Assembly (NCBI GenBank): GCA_003212275.1
Contig: QCQE01000010.1
Location: forward strand, 1 to 40,774
Source of the DNA: Pelagibacteraceae bacterium AG-447-N18
Lineage (GTDB): Bacteria; Pseudomonadota; Alphaproteobacteria; Pelagibacterales; Pelagibacteraceae
DNA: 40,774 nucleotides
Direction of reading: 5' to 3'
The position numbers and the translations under genes are program-made. This document shows positions 36,888-40,774 of this stretch, in pieces. The notes beneath the pieces were generated by a model. The model made no database searches. It had not been told where the DNA came from and worked only from the letters and a program-made list of their open reading frames with translations. Numbering within the stretch: position 1 is the first letter of the stretch; every line of letters begins with the position of its first letter.

Positions 36888-37634
36888 ATGTATATTTTGG
36901 GTGATATTGGAAATTCAGATACAAAGATATTTTTAGTCAACAAAAAAGATAGAATTTTAAAAAGAACAAGTTTAATTTCAAAAAATATCAATAATAAAAA
37001 TTTGGACAAAAAAATTAAATTTTTGATTAAAGATATAAAAAAAGTAGAGAAAATCCTTTTTTGTAGTGTTGTGCCAAAATCTTTTAATTTGATTAAAAAA
37101 TATTTTCATAAAAAAACTAAAATTAAATGTTATGAAATTAAAAATCTTAATTTGAGTTTATTAATTAAAATCAAAGTTAATTATAAACAGGCTGGTTCAG
37201 ATCGTTTAGCTAATGCAATTAGTCTACAAAATGGTAAAGATAATTTTATAATTTTAGATTTTGGTACTGCCACCACATTTGATGTAGTTGAAAAAAAATA
37301 TTATAGAGGTGGCATAATAGCCCCTGGAGTTAAAATATCGCTTGATACTTTGTCTGACAAAGCCTCATTGATACCCCAAATAGATTTAAAGAAGATAAAA
37401 AATATAGTTGGCAACAACACAATTTCGGCAGTCCGTTCAGGTTTTTTTTGGGGCTATATAGGACTAATTGACAATATTATTAATTTGATTAAGAAAGAAA
37501 CTAGAAAATCTTTCAAACTTGTAATTACTGGTGGTTACTCTGATTTGTTTAGAAAATCTTTAAAGACTCGTGTAATACAAAATAAAGATATCACAATTAA
37601 AGGATTAATTAGAATTGCTAAATTAATTAAATAA
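36888..37634 (+). CDS. coaX: Type III pantothenate kinase
   Basis: 248 residues, the first enzyme of coenzyme A synthesis (pantothenate to 4'-phosphopantothenate). The ASKHA-fold motifs are present: phosphate loop GDIGNSDTK (5-13), GSDRLANA (103-110) with Asp105, DFGTATTFD (124-132) and GGIIAPG (141-147). Type III enzymes are not inhibited by CoA and usually need a monovalent cation (family knowledge). The gene is four bases after birA and directly abuts rnj. Confidence 0.92.
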   Translation: MYILGDIGNSDTKIFLVNKKDRILKRTSLISKNINNKNLDKKIKFLIKDIKKVEKILFCSVVPKSFNLIKKYFHKKTKIKCYEIKNLNLSLLIKIKVNYKQAGSDRLANAISLQNGKDNFIILDFGTATTFDVVEKKYYRGGIIAPGVKISLDTLSDKASLIPQIDLKKIKNIVGNNTISAVRSGFFWGYIGLIDNIINLIKKETRKSFKLVITGGYSDLFRKSLKTRVIQNKDITIKGLIRIAKLIK

Positions 37635-39293
37635 ATGAAAAAAGAATTATTATTTTGTCCACTAGGAGGTTCAGGTGAAATTGGAATGAACATGAATCTT
37701 TTTGGCTATGGTGAGCCTGGAAATCATAAATGGATAATGGTAGATATTGGAGTAACTTTTGCTGATGATACAATACCAGGCATTGATCTTATATATCCAG
37801 ATCCTGGATTTATTGTTGAAAGAAAAGATAATTTATTAGGAATAATATTAACACATGCACACGAAGATCATATTGGAGCAATTGCACATTTATGGCCAAA
37901 ATTAAAATGTAAGATTTTTGCAACTCCGTTTACCGCTGTATTAATTAAGGAAAAATTTAAAGAAAAACACATCGATATAACAAAAGATTTACAGATAGTT
38001 GAGTTAAACGGAAATGTGCTATTGGAAGATTTTGAAATCGAGTACATTACTTTAACCCATTCTATTTTAGAACCCAATGGATTAAGAATTAAAACTCCCG
38101 CAGGTGTGGTTTTACATACTGGTGACTGGAAAGTTGACCCAAATCCTTTAATAGGTGACGAAATAAATGCAAAAAGATTAAAAGAAATAGGTGATGAAGG
38201 TGTATTAGCAATGATTTGTGACTCTACAAATGTTTTTAGTGCTGGCAGATCAGGCTCAGAGTTAGATGTAAGAAAAAATTTATTAAATATAATGGGTCGA
38301 TTAAAAAAAAGAATTATTGTGACGTCTTTTGCTTCAAACGTTGCTAGAATGGAGACAGCCTTTTATTGTGCTGAACAAACTGGAAGACAAATTTCACTAG
38401 TTGGAAGATCTATGCATAGAATTTATAAGGCAGCAAGACAATGTGGATATTTACAAAATACCATTGATCCAATTGATCCAAGAGAAGCTAAAAATTTTGC
38501 TAGAGAAAAAATACTTTATTTGTGCACAGGAAGCCAAGGTGAACCAATGGGTGCAATGATGAGGATATCAAATTACACACATCCTGATGTTTTTATTGAA
38601 AAAGGTGATGCAGCAATCTTCTCATCAAAGATAATTCCAGGAAATGAGAAAAAACTCTATAAATTACACAATCAGTTAGTCAAAGATGGAATTGAGGTTA
38701 TCTCAGAAGAAACAGAATTTATACACGTCTCTGGACATCCAAATCGTGAGGATCTTAAAGACATGTATCAATGGGTTAAACCAAAATGTGTAATCCCTGT
38801 TCATGGAGAGCACAGACACATGATAGAACACATAAATTTTGCTAAAGAAATGCAAGTACCTCATCCGGTTCAAGTTGAAAATGGTGATATAGTCAAGCTA
38901 TACCCTGGTGAAACACCCGAGGTATATGATAAAGCCCCTAGCGGAAGATTGTATTTAGATGGAAATGTAAGTGTGGAAGAGGATTCTCAATCAATCAAAG
39001 ATAGAAAAAATTTAAGTAGCAATGGATATTTGGAAGTCACTATATTAATAACACCTAAAGGAAACATCCACAATAACCCCGTCACAACATTTAGAGGTTT
39101 GCCCATTTATGAAAAAGATGAATTTCTTTATGGGTTAGAAGACGAAATTGAAAAAACAACAAGATCCTTTAAACTTGGAAGCAGACAGCAAGAAAGTAAT
39201 TTAATAGACGCTCTTAAAATTGCTTGTAGAAAATTTACAAAAGAAAAAACAGGAAAAAGACCATATACTAATATTAATTTAGTAAGGATTTAA
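37635..39293 (+). CDS. rnj: Ribonuclease J
   Basis: 552 residues. A metallo-beta-lactamase/beta-CASP nuclease with 5'-3' exonuclease and endonuclease activity in RNA maturation and decay. The metal-binding motif THAHEDHIG gives His74, His76, Asp78 and His79. Further metal and beta-CASP motifs include LHTGDWKVDP, CDSTN, CTGSQGEPMGAM and HVSGHPNREDL, and the late histidine is in VIPVHGEHRHM. It starts right after coaX, and its stop overlaps the DUF1467 gene by one base. Confidence 0.93.
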   Translation: MKKELLFCPLGGSGEIGMNMNLFGYGEPGNHKWIMVDIGVTFADDTIPGIDLIYPDPGFIVERKDNLLGIILTHAHEDHIGAIAHLWPKLKCKIFATPFTAVLIKEKFKEKHIDITKDLQIVELNGNVLLEDFEIEYITLTHSILEPNGLRIKTPAGVVLHTGDWKVDPNPLIGDEINAKRLKEIGDEGVLAMICDSTNVFSAGRSGSELDVRKNLLNIMGRLKKRIIVTSFASNVARMETAFYCAEQTGRQISLVGRSMHRIYKAARQCGYLQNTIDPIDPREAKNFAREKILYLCTGSQGEPMGAMMRISNYTHPDVFIEKGDAAIFSSKIIPGNEKKLYKLHNQLVKDGIEVISEETEFIHVSGHPNREDLKDMYQWVKPKCVIPVHGEHRHMIEHINFAKEMQVPHPVQVENGDIVKLYPGETPEVYDKAPSGRLYLDGNVSVEEDSQSIKDRKNLSSNGYLEVTILITPKGNIHNNPVTTFRGLPIYEKDEFLYGLEDEIEKTTRSFKLGSRQQESNLIDALKIACRKFTKEKTGKRPYTNINLVRI

Positions 39294-39538
39294 TGAGTCC
39301 AACTGGCTTAGCTATAATCTACATTATTATCTGGTGGATTGTTTTTTTTGCAATTTTACCAATAGATGTTGAAAGGAAAAAAATAGTCAAAGTAGATGGT
39401 GAAGATCCGGGTTCACCAGAAAATCCTAAAATGTTAAAAAAATTCATTTATTGTACTGGAATAACAACAATTATATTCATAGCCATTTATTTATTAATGA
39501 AATTTGAATATTTAAATTTAAGAAATATAATCATTTAA
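39293..39538 (+). CDS. DUF1467 family small membrane protein
   Basis: 81 residues with two membrane helices (about 5-24 and 50-70). The segment WWIVFFAILPIDV and the loop DGEDPGSPENPKMLKKF followed by TGITTIIF match the DUF1467 pattern. The role is unknown. In many alphaproteobacteria this small gene sits beside proS, as here, where the proS start is one base after its stop. The start overlaps the rnj stop as TAATG. Confidence 0.82.
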   Translation: MSPTGLAIIYIIIWWIVFFAILPIDVERKKIVKVDGEDPGSPENPKMLKKFIYCTGITTIIFIAIYLLMKFEYLNLRNIII

Positions 39539-39539
39539 C

Positions 39540-40774
39540 ATGCATATTTCGAAATCTTTTATTCCTATTTTAAAAAATAACCCCTCAGAAGCAAAAATAA
39601 AGTCTCATCAGCTAATGTTAAGAGTTGGAATGATAAAACAATCTTCAGCAGGCATATACTCTTGGTTGCCCCTTGGTTTTAAAGTAATGAAAAAAATTGA
39701 AAGAATTGTCAGAGAAGAGCAAAACAAAATAGGTGCACAAGAAATACTAATGCCCACAATACAATCCAGCGAGATTTGGAAAGAGAGTGGACGTTATGAG
39801 GATTATGGTGAGGAAATGTTACGAATAAAAGATCGTCAAGATCGAGAAATGCTTTACGGACCAACAAACGAGGAATTAGTAACTGATATTTTTAGATCTT
39901 CTCTAAAATCATATAAATCATTACCTCAACTTCTTTATCATATTCAATGGAAATTTAGAGATGAAATCAGACCAAGATTTGGAATTATGCGATGTCGGGA
40001 ATTCTACATGAAGGATGCATATTCTTTTGATGTTACAGATGAAGATGCACTGTTTTCTTATAATAAATTTTTCTTATCTTATTTAAAAACTTTTAAAAGA
40101 TTAGATCTTACAGCAATTCCAATGGCAGCTGACACGGGCCCAATCGGTGGAAATCTTTCTCATGAATTTATTATCCTAGCAGAAACTGGAGAGAGTAAAA
40201 TTTATGCAGATAAAAGAATATTTGACTTAAATTTTGAGGGAACAAAACTTGATGTTAAATCCCTACTTGAATTAAGAAATCAATATGAAAAATTTTACTC
40301 AGTTACCGATGATAAATTTAAAGAAGATGAGTTTAATGAAAAAGTTTCAGAAAAAAATAGATTAAAAACGAAAGGTATAGAGGTTGGTCATATTTTTTAT
40401 TTTGGAGACAAATATTCCAAACCAATGGATGCAGCAGTCGATTTACCTGGGGGTAAAAAAGACTATGTAAAAATGGGTTCTTATGGAATAGGAGTTTCAA
40501 GATTAGTAGGAGCAATTATAGAAGCAAAATATGATGAAAAAAATGAAATCATGAAATGGCCAATTTCTGTTGCACCATATGATATTGCAATAATTCCTAT
40601 GATTAATAAAAATGATACATCTGCACTCGATAAAGCAAACAAAATAAGGCTTGAGTTAAATCAAAATAATATCGATGCGATTATTGATGATACTGATGAG
40701 AACTTATCCTCAAAAATAAAAAAAATGAATTTAATTGGAGCTCCATATCAAATAATTATTGGAAAACAAACTGA
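39540..40774 (+). CDS. proS: Prolyl-tRNA synthetase, 3' end outside window
   Basis: The first 411 codons are present; the short alphaproteobacterial form has about 440. It charges tRNA-Pro. The N-terminus SHQLMLRVGMIKQSSAGIYS is typical. Motif 2 is in FRDEIRPRFGIMRCREFYMK, followed by ADTGPIGGNLSHEF, and motif 3 is in GSYGIGVSRLVGAIIE. Only about 100 residues separate motifs 2 and 3, so the large editing (INS) domain of the E. coli enzyme is missing. The C-terminal anticodon-binding domain has begun (ISVAPYDIAIIPM). The start is one base after the DUF1467 stop. Confidence 0.95.
   Translation, partial: MHISKSFIPILKNNPSEAKIKSHQLMLRVGMIKQSSAGIYSWLPLGFKVMKKIERIVREEQNKIGAQEILMPTIQSSEIWKESGRYEDYGEEMLRIKDRQDREMLYGPTNEELVTDIFRSSLKSYKSLPQLLYHIQWKFRDEIRPRFGIMRCREFYMKDAYSFDVTDEDALFSYNKFFLSYLKTFKRLDLTAIPMAADTGPIGGNLSHEFIILAETGESKIYADKRIFDLNFEGTKLDVKSLLELRNQYEKFYSVTDDKFKEDEFNEKVSEKNRLKTKGIEVGHIFYFGDKYSKPMDAAVDLPGGKKDYVKMGSYGIGVSRLVGAIIEAKYDEKNEIMKWPISVAPYDIAIIPMINKNDTSALDKANKIRLELNQNNIDAIIDDTDENLSSKIKKMNLIGAPYQIIIGKQT

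Noticed and set aside
1-40774. Mobile elements, prophage, CRISPR arrays, riboswitches
   Set aside because: No transposase, integrase, regularly spaced repeats or known riboswitch pattern was seen, and gaps are too short for most of these.

Overview
The window looks like a piece of a SAR11-clade (Pelagibacterales, Alphaproteobacteria) chromosome. This is inferred from very AT-rich DNA with A/T-ending codons, extremely short intergenic gaps (no gene-free stretch exceeds about 135 bases), many 1-8 base start/stop overlaps, an alphaproteobacterial nuoA-N operon running into birA-coaX-rnj-DUF1467-proS, and genes for marine organosulfonate and TRAP-mediated uptake. No insertion sequence, prophage, CRISPR array or recombination site was seen.

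Layout. 1-1274 is the 3' part of xsc (sulfoacetaldehyde acetyltransferase). 1271-6013 is a minus-strand run: a tiny membrane protein, an M23 peptidase, an SDR, a TerC-like membrane protein, two hypothetical envelope proteins and a GMC-family FAD oxidoreductase. 6146-9255 is a tripartite TRAP transporter with a strong hairpin terminator between its binding-protein gene and its membrane genes. It is followed by an NCS1-type permease (9281-10738) and a second SDR (10743-11495). 11492-15950 is a patchwork of small genes: a DUF3047 protein, a YbgC-like thioesterase, a family-5 uracil-DNA glycosylase, a histidine phosphatase, a methyltransferase, a 41-residue very basic peptide and a minus-strand trio that includes a DUF1289 protein. 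16031-22132 holds tRNA-Leu(TAG), then tig-clpP-clpX-lon, a chaperone/AAA+ protease block, and a 39-residue membrane peptide. 22210-22376 holds tRNA-Val(TAC) and tRNA-Asp(GTC). 22483-36341 is the complete 14-gene NADH dehydrogenase operon. 36341-40774 continues with birA, coaX, rnj, a DUF1467 gene and the first part of proS, which is cut by the window end.

How the genes work together. The left third is nutrient handling: sulfonate degradation through Xsc, a TRAP importer divergent from an alcohol oxidoreductase, and a permease paired with a dehydrogenase. The centre is protein folding and turnover. The right third is respiratory complex I followed by cofactor (biotin ligation, CoA) and RNA/translation functions, all on the plus strand and tightly coupled.

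Most of the window is ordinary core genome. I found no convincing new multi-gene system. The points most worth a second look are the small uncharacterised ORFs (especially the basic peptide at 14993-15118), the terminator inside the TRAP operon, the TRAP/oxidoreductase/permease cluster of unknown substrate, start-codon hairpins at clpP and lon, and the 10-base leader between tRNA-Leu and tig.
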